Assembly: GCA_024684175.1 (NCBI GenBank)
Contig: JAIKXJ010000063.1
Coordinates: forward strand, 189,576-253,575
Reading direction: 5' to 3'
Source of the DNA: Erysipelotrichaceae bacterium
GTDB lineage: Bacteria; Bacillota_I; Bacilli_A; Erysipelotrichales; Erysipelotrichaceae
DNA: 64,000 bases
The notes below the pieces were generated by a model. That model had not been told where the DNA came from. It was given only the letters and a program-made list of their open reading frames with translations, and searched no databases. This document shows positions 41,994-49,684 of this stretch, in pieces (within the stretch, counting starts at the first letter, position 1; every line of letters begins with the position of its first letter). Position numbers and translations under genes: made by a program.

Positions 41994-43193
41994 TTATTGA
42001 TCAACGGAAACGTAAACGCCGTTTTCGATGATGACGGCTTTCGGAGCCTTGGAAACTTCACCGTTTTCCGCCCAAGTCATGTTCTGACCGGTCAGACCGT
42101 TGAACGTCATCGTTGTGAACTGCTTCGCCAGATCTTCGTTCAAACCATTGGTCGCATAGCCGGCTTTATAGCCGATATTCTCCAATGCCTGGTGGATCGC
42201 ATAGACACAGTCATATGCATCTGCAGCGAACTGATTCGGAGTCTCGCCGAATCTTGACTCATATGAAGCAACGAAGTTCTTCGTGAGCTCGTCATCCGCA
42301 TCCGAAGCGAACGGAGTGATCAGGTATAAGCCTTCCGCAAGAGATTTATCAAAACCTTCCAAAGTCAGGATGCCGTCCATGCCGTCAACACCGAAGAAAG
42401 TCGGTGCATAGCCCATATCCTTTGCCTGTTTCAGGATGATAGAAGCCGGCTGGTAGTAGATCGGTAAAAAGACCAGATCCGCACCGGCATCTTTGGCAGC
42501 TGTCAGCTGCGTTGAGAAATCGGTGGAAGAATCGTTCGTGAAGGAACCAGTATAAGCGACATTGAGTCCCTTCTCGGTTGCTTCGGCATTGAACCTCTCA
42601 TAAACGCCTGCAGAGTAGACATCATCGTTCTTGTAGATGACGGCGATCGTTTTGTCGGCAAATCCCTGTGCGATATAGTCCGCTGCGGCAACGCCCTGGT
42701 TCGGATCGGTAAAACACATCTGGAAGTTGCTCGGGAAGTTCTTTTCTTCCGTGTAGACTAAAGCAGTCGCCGAGCCGGAAGGTGTGATCGCAAAGATACC
42801 GTCTTCATCGTAATAGGAAGCAACAGCAGCTCCGGAACCGGAAGTAACTGTGAATAAAGATACCTGCATGCCCCAGTCGAAGAGCGTGGAATAAGCAGAG
42901 ACTGCCTTTTCGCCATCCGCTTCATCATCTGCCATGTTGAATTCGAACTTGATATGCGAGTCGGAAGCATTGATCTCGTCAACAGCGATCTGTGCTGCGT
43001 TTCTTACAGCTTCGCCATAGACCTTGGCGTCGCCGCTCAAAGGACCGGAGCCGCCCAGTTTGACATAAACTGTCTCATCTGCCGCAGGAGCATCGTCGCC
43101 GCTGTTTCCGCCTTCATTGCCGCCGCCGTTGGTGCAGCCGGCCAGAGACAGAACGCAGAGGATGCTGAGTAATACTACGAATAATTTTTTCAT
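41994..43193 (-). CDS. livJ: Branched-chain amino acid-binding lipoprotein
   Basis: A 399-residue receptor lipoprotein (lipobox LAGC, Cys20) of the Leu/Ile/Val-binding family (Peripla_BP_6), with KLGGSGPLSGDAKVYGEAVRNAAQIAVDEIN and VFLPIYYQPASIILKQAKDMGY as conserved blocks. A Gly/Asn-rich linker follows the lipid anchor. It delivers branched-chain amino acids to LivHMGF. The long upstream leader encodes an apparent attenuator with Leu, Val and Ile codons. Confidence 0.94.
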   Translation of the reverse strand: MKKLFVVLLSILCVLSLAGCTNGGGNEGGNSGDDAPAADETVYVKLGGSGPLSGDAKVYGEAVRNAAQIAVDEINASDSHIKFEFNMADDEADGEKAVSAYSTLFDWGMQVSLFTVTSGSGAAVASYYDEDGIFAITPSGSATALVYTEEKNFPSNFQMCFTDPNQGVAAADYIAQGFADKTIAVIYKNDDVYSAGVYERFNAEATEKGLNVAYTGSFTNDSSTDFSTQLTAAKDAGADLVFLPIYYQPASIILKQAKDMGYAPTFFGVDGMDGILTLEGFDKSLAEGLYLITPFASDADDELTKNFVASYESRFGETPNQFAADAYDCVYAIHQALENIGYKAGYATNGLNEDLAKQFTTMTFNGLTGQNMTWAENGEVSKAPKAVIIENGVYVSVDQ

Positions 43194-43246
43194 TTCAATT
43201 CCCCTTTCAGAATCGTTTTATAGATACAGCGTCAACTGTTTCTAAC

Positions 43247-43284
43247 AATAAAAGGATGAGCATCCGATAACGGCAAGCTCATCC
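43247..43284 (-). terminator. Attenuator terminator before livJ
   Basis: GGATGAGC/GCTCATCC, an 8-bp perfect stem with a 15-base loop, followed on the minus strand by TTTTATTGTT. It lies 35 nt after the leader-peptide stop and about 53 nt before livJ, the expected place for an attenuator. Confidence 0.75.
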
Positions 43285-43318
43285 ATGCAGAACAATTCAG
43301 CTTTCCATTACCGACATA

Positions 43319-43432
43319 TCAGCACATTTGCATAATAATAATGCCACGTAAACCGCGTAGTACCAATACATCGATAATGACAAGTAAGTCATCAACAAAG
43401 GAGGTCATCTTGGAATGCATACATCGTTTCAT
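43319..43432 (-). CDS. Leader peptide rich in Leu, Val and Ile codons
   Basis: A 37-codon frame too short for normal gene calling. It has a near-perfect AAAAGGAGGT ribosome binding site five bases before its ATG. Residues 16-25 read LLVIIDVLVL, residue 28 is another Leu, and residues 31-33 are III; 13 of 18 codons from 16 to 33 are Leu, Val or Ile. The stop codon lies 35 nt before a terminator hairpin, and livJHMGF follows. This is the layout of ribosome-mediated attenuation as in the enterobacterial ilv and leu operons. Stalling at Leu/Val/Ile codons would be expected to prevent the terminator from forming. Confidence 0.8.
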   Translation of the reverse strand: MKRCMHSKMTSFVDDLLVIIDVLVLRGLRGIIIMQMC

Positions 43433-43459
43433 ACAGTACCTCCTTTTCTTTATGTGTTT

Positions 43460-43488
43460 ATCTTAAATGAAGCAAAAAGACAAGTCAA
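43460..43488 (-). promoter_or_regulatory. Promoter of the liv leader
   Basis: Minus-strand TTGACT (43483-43488), 17 bp, TAAGAT (43460-43465). The start point would be near 43453, about ten bases before the leader ribosome binding site and 260 nt before livJ. Confidence 0.75.
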
Positions 43489-43561
43489 TGATTTTGTTGA
43501 CTTTATTTCAGAATGTGATATATATTTTCATAATTTTATGTAAATTTTTTCAATATTATTG

Positions 43562-43570
43562 TGCTAGAAT
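43562..43570 (+). promoter_or_regulatory. Extended -10 of asnA
   Basis: TGCTAGAAT ends six bases before the ATG. No ribosome binding site exists, so the asnA message should be leaderless. Confidence 0.6.
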
Positions 43571-43576
43571 GTATTC

Positions 43577-44581
43577 ATGACTATAAGACTACCGGACGGA
43601 TATAAGTCCTCACTCGATCTGTATGAAACGCAGTCATCGATCAGCTTCATAAAAAAGACTTTCGAAGAAAAACTCACGAAAGCCCTCAATCTCAAACGCG
43701 TTTCCGCTCCTCTTTTCGTTTTGAAAAGCACCGGTCTCAACGATGATCTTGACGGCAAGGCGCAAGCCGTGAATTTCACCGCTCCTTTCATCGACAAAGA
43801 ATGCGTCATCGTCCATTCCCTCGCCAAATGGAAGAGAATGGCCCTCCATGATTATGTCTTTTATGAAGGGAACGGTCTGTACACCGATATGAATGCGATC
43901 CGCAAAGATGAAAAGATCGACAATCTGCATTCGATCTATGTCGACCAATGGGACTGGGAAAAAGTCATCAATAAAGATCATAGAAATCTTCAATATCTCT
44001 ACGACACCGTCTCCAAGATACATGAATGCATCCTGGAGACCCTGGATGCCTTGAAAGCCAAGCATCCTTCGATCAGCACGGTATTGCAGAAAGAGCTTTA
44101 CTTCTTCGATGCACAGGAAGTCTTAAACATGTATCCCGGTCTTGACAGCAAACAAAGAGAACACGAACTACTCAAGAAATACAAGTCCGTCTTCATCAAA
44201 GGCATCGGTCATAAACTCTCCGATGGGCAGCCGCACGACGACCGTGCTGCAGACTATGATGACTGGGATCTCAACGGCGACTTGTTATATTACAACGAAC
44301 TGCTGGACTGCGCCTTCGAAGTCTCCTCCATGGGCATCCGTGTCGATGAAAACTCTCTGTTATCTCAGCTGAAACTCAAAAATGAGGAATACAAGCTGCA
44401 ATATAAGTATCACCAGATGATCCTGAACAAAGAACTGCCCTACACCATCGGCGGCGGCATCGGCGAAAGCAGACTGTGCATGCTGCTGATGAACAAAGCA
44501 CATATCGGTGAAGTTCAGTCTTCCATCTGGGACGACGAGACGCTCAATTACTGCAAAGAAAAAGAAGTCATCATCTTATAG
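43577..44581 (+). CDS. asnA: Aspartate--ammonia ligase (asparagine synthetase A)
   Basis: A 334-residue AsnA, which makes asparagine from aspartate, ammonia and ATP; the fold is related to class II synthetases. Conserved blocks are YETQSSISFIKKTFEEKL, APLFV, LNDDLDGKAQAVNF, HSIYVDQWDWEKVI, DDRAADYDDWDLNGDLLYY, and PYTIGGGIGESRLCMLLM. Length matches the family. It is divergent from the liv operon and convergent with pfp. Confidence 0.97.
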   Translation: MTIRLPDGYKSSLDLYETQSSISFIKKTFEEKLTKALNLKRVSAPLFVLKSTGLNDDLDGKAQAVNFTAPFIDKECVIVHSLAKWKRMALHDYVFYEGNGLYTDMNAIRKDEKIDNLHSIYVDQWDWEKVINKDHRNLQYLYDTVSKIHECILETLDALKAKHPSISTVLQKELYFFDAQEVLNMYPGLDSKQREHELLKKYKSVFIKGIGHKLSDGQPHDDRAADYDDWDLNGDLLYYNELLDCAFEVSSMGIRVDENSLLSQLKLKNEEYKLQYKYHQMILNKELPYTIGGGIGESRLCMLLMNKAHIGEVQSSIWDDETLNYCKEKEVIIL

Positions 44582-44582
44582 A

Positions 44583-44620
44583 AAAAATGGTTCAGACCGA
44601 AGTCTGAACCATTTGTTTTT
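44583..44620. terminator. Bidirectional terminator between asnA and pfp
   Basis: A 13-bp perfect stem (AAATGGTTCAGAC and complement) with a four-base loop, and T/A runs on both sides. Confidence 0.9.
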
Positions 44621-46285
44621 TTACATCGTACCTTTTTCCAAAGCCAATGTTCTGGTCGTGAGGTTGCAGACCTCATCCGGTCCGTAATACTGGATGGCAC
44701 CCGGATAAGTGTAGCAAGTCTCGACCGCCCATGTTGCTCTGTGTTCTTCAAAGTACTTAAACGGTCTACCTTCGAGTTCGACCAATGCCTTGCGGATGAC
44801 CGGCTTGTCTTCGCCGTGTCTTCTTTCCATGTTCATCATCTTGGTGATCGGCATACCGCCGGCGACCCATTCTTCGGCAGGTCTGGACAAATTGGAGATC
44901 TTTGACAGATATCCGTTGTAACCGTACTGGATCAGCATGAAGGCATTGTAACCTAAGGAATAGCAGTAATCCGCGTCGAAGTTGGACGGGAAAGCGCATC
45001 TTCCTTCGTAACCGAAGAAGTGATGCAGAGCGGAGAATTTACCTTTATATGTTCCGTTCTTTCTTCTCTCTTCAAGATTCGCCTTGACTAAAGCAGAGAA
45101 GAGTTTTTCGGATTCGATCAGAGAGACCTGAACATTGCCGTGCGGATCTCTTTCCAGGAACAGTTGCTGCTGGACCGACTCAGGAAGCGTTGCAAAGACG
45201 GAGAAAGAGTCCTTGCTTAGGCCATTCTCGATGAACGCGTATTTTTCTTTCCAGGAAGCCAAAGCATTGAATTCTTCCGCCTTTGCCCCTGCCAGCATCT
45301 CGTTGATCTCTTTGATCAAAGCAGAGAATTCAGGAACGAATTCGACGACGCCTTCAGGAATGATCGCGACACCGAAGTTCATGCCTTTTGCCGCACGTGC
45401 AGCGACAGAGTCAGCGATATAATCGGCGATCTGGGCCAAAGACATCTTCTTTTCCGCGACTTCTTCAGAGACCAGACAGATGTTCGGCTGTGTCTCCAGT
45501 GCGCATTCCAATGCAACATGAGAAGCGGAACGGCCCATGACCTTGATGAAATGCCAGTACTTCTTCGCGGAGTTGGCATCTCTTTCGATATTACCGATCA
45601 GTTCGGAATATGTCTTGGTCGCCGTATCGAAACCGAAGGAACATTCGATATCTTCGTTCTTGAGGTCACCGTCGATCGTCTTCGGACAGCCGATGACCTG
45701 AACGCCGGTCTCATGTGCGGCAAAATATTCCGCCAGGACTGCAGCATTGGTGTTGGAATCATCGCCGCCGATGATGACGATGGCTGTGATACCGTGTTTT
45801 TTGCAGACTTCCGCAGCTACCGCAAACTGTTCTTCCGTTTCCAGTTTCGTTCTGCCGGAACCGATGATATCGAAACCGCCGGTATTTCTGAACTGATCGA
45901 TATACTCGTCATCGAATACGAGACAATTATCTTCGATCAGACCGCTCGGTCCGCCCTTGAAGCCATATAAAACATTTTCCTTGTTCGTTGCCTTCAAAGC
46001 ATCATATAAACCGCAGACGACGTTGTGCCCGCCCGGAGCTTGTCCGCCGGAGAGGATGACACCGACAACTTGCTTCTTGGCAGCGGAAGTATTCGTGCCT
46101 TTTTCAAAAGTGATCTCTTTTTTACCGTACGTGTTCGGGAATAAAGCCTTGATCTGTTCCTGATCGGCTACAGACTTGGTCTCTTCCCCTTCTTTGACGC
46201 TGATCTCAGAGATGCCGTGTCTCAGCATCCCAGGAAGTTTCGGCGTATATTTCAGTCTTTGAACCTGAAGTGGCGAAATATTCAT
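44621..46285 (-). CDS. pfp: Pyrophosphate-dependent 6-phosphofructokinase
   Basis: A 554-residue long-type phosphofructokinase. GGDDS at 173-177 (where ATP enzymes have GGDGS) and PKTIDGD at 201-207 mark the pyrophosphate-dependent class, which runs the fructose-6-phosphate step with PPi in place of ATP and is reversible. [17 protein letters not shown] and PEGVVEF are also typical. The start MNISPLQ follows an AGGAGG site; the longer frame is rejected. Monocistronic. Whether an ATP-dependent Pfk also exists cannot be told here. Confidence 0.95.
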   Translation of the reverse strand: MNISPLQVQRLKYTPKLPGMLRHGISEISVKEGEETKSVADQEQIKALFPNTYGKKEITFEKGTNTSAAKKQVVGVILSGGQAPGGHNVVCGLYDALKATNKENVLYGFKGGPSGLIEDNCLVFDDEYIDQFRNTGGFDIIGSGRTKLETEEQFAVAAEVCKKHGITAIVIIGGDDSNTNAAVLAEYFAAHETGVQVIGCPKTIDGDLKNEDIECSFGFDTATKTYSELIGNIERDANSAKKYWHFIKVMGRSASHVALECALETQPNICLVSEEVAEKKMSLAQIADYIADSVAARAAKGMNFGVAIIPEGVVEFVPEFSALIKEINEMLAGAKAEEFNALASWKEKYAFIENGLSKDSFSVFATLPESVQQQLFLERDPHGNVQVSLIESEKLFSALVKANLEERRKNGTYKGKFSALHHFFGYEGRCAFPSNFDADYCYSLGYNAFMLIQYGYNGYLSKISNLSRPAEEWVAGGMPITKMMNMERRHGEDKPVIRKALVELEGRPFKYFEEHRATWAVETCYTYPGAIQYYGPDEVCNLTTRTLALEKGTM

Positions 46286-46349
46286 GATTTTTCCTCCTGT
46301 ATTTCTTTCAGACAACTTTATTATAAACGATATGATAAGTCTTTTTCAT

Positions 46350-46383
46350 AAGAAAAGCCGAAGCTTTCCTTTTAAGCTCCGGC
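46350..46383 (-). terminator. Terminator of the small VanZ-like gene
   Basis: GCCGGAGCTT/AAGCTTCGGC stem (one mismatch) with a seven-base loop and a TTTTCTT tail on the minus strand. Confidence 0.75.
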
Positions 46384-46396
46384 CGTGTCAGACGGT

Positions 46397-46795
46397 TCAA
46401 CTATCTTTGCGCATGGCACCGGCGATCCCCCGGTACATGAGATAACCGATCAGATAGATTCCGAAAAAGACGAAGAATCCCAAGATCCCGGAAGCGATAT
46501 CATAGAAATCCATGTCACCGGTCCCAGAATACGCTTGACCGATCTCGATCGCAAAACTGACCACGACGACGATGGTAAACACGTATAAGAACGTGATCAT
46601 CAGTTCGGCATGATGCTTGCTCAGCCAGCGGAAGATCGGCTGTATAACCAGCAGCATACAGAAGCCGAAGACACCGATGATCAGAAAATGCAGCTGCTTA
46701 TCGCTCAAATCCAGACCGTGATTGTCGTTTATCGATAAAAACTTCGCATGAAGCTTGGTGATCAAAGTTATGAAATAGTATATGATCCTGTACAT
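46397..46795 (-). CDS. VanZ-like small membrane protein
   Basis: A 132-residue membrane protein with three hydrophobic segments. The pattern DKQLHFLIIGVFGF then AIEIGQAYSGTGDMDFYDIASGILGFF follows the VanZ-like arrangement (a Lys-His helix, then E..Q, then a D..D..G.G segment), although it is more divergent than the VanZ protein at 30.0 kb. An AAGGAGG ribosome binding site precedes the ATG. Function unknown. Confidence 0.7.
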   Translation of the reverse strand: MYRIIYYFITLITKLHAKFLSINDNHGLDLSDKQLHFLIIGVFGFCMLLVIQPIFRWLSKHHAELMITFLYVFTIVVVVSFAIEIGQAYSGTGDMDFYDIASGILGFFVFFGIYLIGYLMYRGIAGAMRKDS

Positions 46796-46918
46796 ACCTT
46801 ACCTCCTTGCATAACATTACTAATATTAAACTACCCTATTTTAAAAGTAAAATTGCAAGACGATGTGAAATGATGGGAAAAGTCTGACTCTCAAAATCAT
46901 TTTCCATCAAACCGGGAA

Positions 46919-46945
46919 ACAAAAAGAAGCGGCAATGCCGCTTCT
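46919..46945 (-). terminator. Terminator of the opp operon
   Basis: AGAAGCGGCA/TGCCGCTTCT, a 10-bp perfect stem with a minimal loop and a TTTTG tail on the minus strand, beyond the small membrane protein gene. Confidence 0.8.
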
Positions 46946-46952
46946 AATAGAT

Positions 46953-47189
46953 CTATAGTATGTGAAGAAATGCCATTCCGATGAATACGATCAACAGCAG
47001 CAGCAGAGTCACGATCGGAAGGATCGTAACGATCCCCGAGATCATCATTGCCAGCATATCTCCCTTTTCCATGATATCTTCGGGAGAAACTTCATAGCCT
47101 TTATTTTGGCTCTGACGGGACTCTCTTTTTTCTTTCTGTTCGAGCTGCCACTTTTTTGCGCGGTCGTATTTGTCTTTGAACATCATCAT
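46953..47189 (-). CDS. Small membrane protein ending the opp operon
   Basis: A 78-residue protein: a charged Lys/Glu/Gln-rich N-terminal half (about 1-45) and one strong C-terminal membrane segment (about 48-76). No named family is apparent. Its ATG overlaps the oppF stop codon by four bases, so it is coupled to the transporter genes and may be an accessory subunit. That is inference from position only. Confidence 0.7.
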   Translation of the reverse strand: MMMFKDKYDRAKKWQLEQKEKRESRQSQNKGYEVSPEDIMEKGDMLAMMISGIVTILPIVTLLLLLIVFIGMAFLHIL

Positions 47190-48697
47190 TGTTTCTTATC
47201 GTTTTCGATCAGCGGATGATGGCAGGCAACGAAGTGATCCTTGCCGATCTCACGCCATTCAGGAACGACCTGTTTGCAGATCTCCGTGCAATACTGGCAT
47301 CGGGTGTGGAACTTACAGCCGGCCGGCGGATTGACAGGCGACGGGATATCACCTTCCAAAATATGCAGTTCCTTCTGGCCGTCAGGATCCGTTGTCGGGA
47401 TCGCATTGATCAGCGCCAGCGTATAAGGATGGACCGGATTTTTGAAGATCTCTTCCGACTGCGCCAGTTCGACCATGTTGCCCAGATACATGACGCCGAT
47501 ACGGTCGGAAATATATTTGACGACCGATAAGTCATGCGTGATGAACAAATATGTCAGATCCTGCTTTTCACGCAGATCCTGCAGCAGGTTGATGATCTGT
47601 GACTGAATGGAAACATCCAATGCCGAGACCGCTTCGTCGCAGACGACGAATTTCGGATTCACAGCGAGCGCTCTGGCGATGGAGATACGCTGTCTCTGAC
47701 CGCCGGAGAACTGGTGAGGGAAACGATGCAGGAAGTAAGCCTGCAAGCCGCAGTCATCCATGACCTTCAGGATATACTCCTGCATACGCGGAGAGTTCTT
47801 TCCGAAGATATTGTGTGCCATCAGACCTTCGGCAATGATCTGGCCGATGGTCAGTCTCGGGTTGAGTGAAGAATACGGATCCTGGAAGACGATCTGCAGA
47901 TCTCTCCTCAGAAGACGCATTTCACTGTAATTCAGTCTTGCCAGGTCGATACCGTCGTCGAGCATCTCATCATACTTCTTGAATTCTTCGTTCTCGAGGT
48001 ATGGTCTTCTGAGCTCTTCGATCTCTTCCTTGATCTTCGAGAGCTGAACATTATAAGAATCGATCTCTTTGTTCAGATTCTCGATCGACTTGTCAACGGA
48101 ATCCGTCTTCTTTTCGTCCGCCAGCAAGTCATCTCTTTTTGCGTTGAGTTCCGCAAGCTTTTCAACAGCCTCACGTCTCTTCAAAGCGACTGCATAATCC
48201 TTCTCATAGACCGGAGCGATCTTGGAAAAATCATCCAGGATATAAAGACCGCCGATCAGGTTGCAGATATCGAGCAGATCATCGTTCGCTTTTTTCTTGG
48301 CTGCGTCGAGTGCCGCGTGTTTGGCATACTGCTGCTCAATCGGCAGGGAATCGTATTCGCTCTGCAGTTTTTCGTATTCGGCAAGTGCTTTTTTCTGTTC
48401 CTGTTTCAGTCTGGAAAGTTTTTTGATCGTATCGATATAGTATTTTGGAGCGATATCATCCAAAGTCTTTCCATAATACATCGTACGGCCGTCGGTCTGT
48501 TTGTACAGCTGCAGCAGAGTCCTGCCGAACGTCGATTTGCCGCAGCCCGATTCACCGACCAGACCGAAGACTTCGCCTTCGTAGATGTCCAGATCGATAC
48601 CGTCATTCGCTTTAACATAAAGACCCTTTTTCTTCAAAGGGAAGTATTGCTTCAGATTGCGGATACGGAGTAATACCTTCTTATTTGTTTGTGACAT
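47186..48697 (-). CDS. oppF: Oligopeptide ABC transporter ATPase OppF with a long coiled-coil insertion
   Basis: An OppF-type ATPase of 503 residues against about 310-330 in the family. Walker A is GESGCGKST (48-56). The next normal block, the Q-loop RRDLQIVFQDPYSSLNPR, appears only at 264-281. Between them (about 80-258) lies an inserted Lys/Glu-rich helical region with heptads, including KLSRLKQEQKKALAEYEKLQ and SIENLNKEIDSYNVQLSKIK, interrupted by a more hydrophobic segment near 142-165. The signature FSGGQRQRISIARAL, Walker B VVCDEAVSALD and the C-terminal Cys-rich OppF tail (CKFHTRCQYCTEIC) are intact, so it should still be active. Confidence 0.93.
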   Translation of the reverse strand: MSQTNKKVLLRIRNLKQYFPLKKKGLYVKANDGIDLDIYEGEVFGLVGESGCGKSTFGRTLLQLYKQTDGRTMYYGKTLDDIAPKYYIDTIKKLSRLKQEQKKALAEYEKLQSEYDSLPIEQQYAKHAALDAAKKKANDDLLDICNLIGGLYILDDFSKIAPVYEKDYAVALKRREAVEKLAELNAKRDDLLADEKKTDSVDKSIENLNKEIDSYNVQLSKIKEEIEELRRPYLENEEFKKYDEMLDDGIDLARLNYSEMRLLRRDLQIVFQDPYSSLNPRLTIGQIIAEGLMAHNIFGKNSPRMQEYILKVMDDCGLQAYFLHRFPHQFSGGQRQRISIARALAVNPKFVVCDEAVSALDVSIQSQIINLLQDLREKQDLTYLFITHDLSVVKYISDRIGVMYLGNMVELAQSEEIFKNPVHPYTLALINAIPTTDPDGQKELHILEGDIPSPVNPPAGCKFHTRCQYCTEICKQVVPEWREIGKDHFVACHHPLIENDKKQ

Positions 48698-49676
48698 GAC
48701 GGTCCTCCTTCCTCGGATAGAAGCAACGGATCTGTTGTTCTTCGTTCACCTGAACAAGATCCGGTTCTTCTTCCAGGCAGCGTTGCGTGCAATACTTGCA
48801 CCGAGGTGCGAATTTGCAGCCTTTCGGCAGATCCAAAGGATGCGGAACGGCGCCTGGGATCGATTCCAGTCTTGTATTGGCATCCGTATCCAGACGCGGA
48901 ATGGAATTGAACAGTCCTTCCGTGTATGGATGCATATATTCCGGATCGGAGAAGATCGTCCTTCGCGGAGACATCTCAACGATCTGGCCGCAGTACATGA
49001 CCGCGACATCGTCCGCCATCTGGTTGATGACGCCTAAGTCGTGCGTGATGAATAAGATCGAAGTTCCGAGCTCCCTCTTGAGTTCGTTCATCAGATAAAG
49101 GATCTGCGCCTGGATCGTGACATCAAGCGCGGTCGTCGGCTCATCGGCGATCAGCAGTTTCGGTTTGCAAGCCAAAGCCATGGCGATCATGACACGCTGG
49201 CGCATACCGCCGGAAAGCTGATGCGGATACTGTTTCGCAACGACTTCCGGATTCGGGATCTTGACATCGGAAAGGATCTCGACGACTTTTGCCAAAGCTT
49301 CTTTTTCGCTCATGCCCTGGTGCAGCATATAGGTCTCGGCGATCTGCTTTTCGATCGAAAAGACCGGATTCAAAGAAGTCATCGGTTCCTGGAAAATGAC
49401 GGAGATCTCGTTGCCGCGGATCTTATACATGTCACTCAGGGACATGTTGATCAAATCCTGTCCGTCAAACGTGACCTCACCGGAATCGATATAGCCGTTG
49501 GAATCCAACAGCTTGATGATGCTCATTGCAGAAACGGACTTGCCCGAACCGGATTCACCGACCAGACCTAAAGTCTTTCCTGCGTCTACGGAATACGAAA
49601 CGTCATTGACTGCTTTGACGATGCCTCTTTTTGTCGTAAAGAAGGTATGCAAATGTTTTACTTCTAATAGTGCCAT
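48681..49676 (-). CDS. oppD: Oligopeptide ABC transporter ATPase OppD
   Basis: A 331-residue ATPase of ordinary OppD length and layout. Walker A is GESGSGKS, the Q-loop is [12 protein letters not shown], the signature is [15 protein letters not shown] and Walker B is [12 protein letters not shown]. The C-terminal Cys cluster ([14 protein letters not shown]) is typical of the OppD/F group. It lacks the insertion seen in OppF. Its 3' end overlaps the oppF start by 17 bp. Confidence 0.95.
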   Translation of the reverse strand: MALLEVKHLHTFFTTKRGIVKAVNDVSYSVDAGKTLGLVGESGSGKSVSAMSIIKLLDSNGYIDSGEVTFDGQDLINMSLSDMYKIRGNEISVIFQEPMTSLNPVFSIEKQIAETYMLHQGMSEKEALAKVVEILSDVKIPNPEVVAKQYPHQLSGGMRQRVMIAMALACKPKLLIADEPTTALDVTIQAQILYLMNELKRELGTSILFITHDLGVINQMADDVAVMYCGQIVEMSPRRTIFSDPEYMHPYTEGLFNSIPRLDTDANTRLESIPGAVPHPLDLPKGCKFAPRCKYCTQRCLEEEPDLVQVNEEQQIRCFYPRKEDRHVTNK

Positions 49677-49684
49677 ATTCTCTC

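Noticed and set aside
41994..43576. A T-box upstream of livJ
   Set aside because: There is no GGTGGNACC T-box sequence or AGAGAG apical motif; a leader peptide and terminator occupy the leader.
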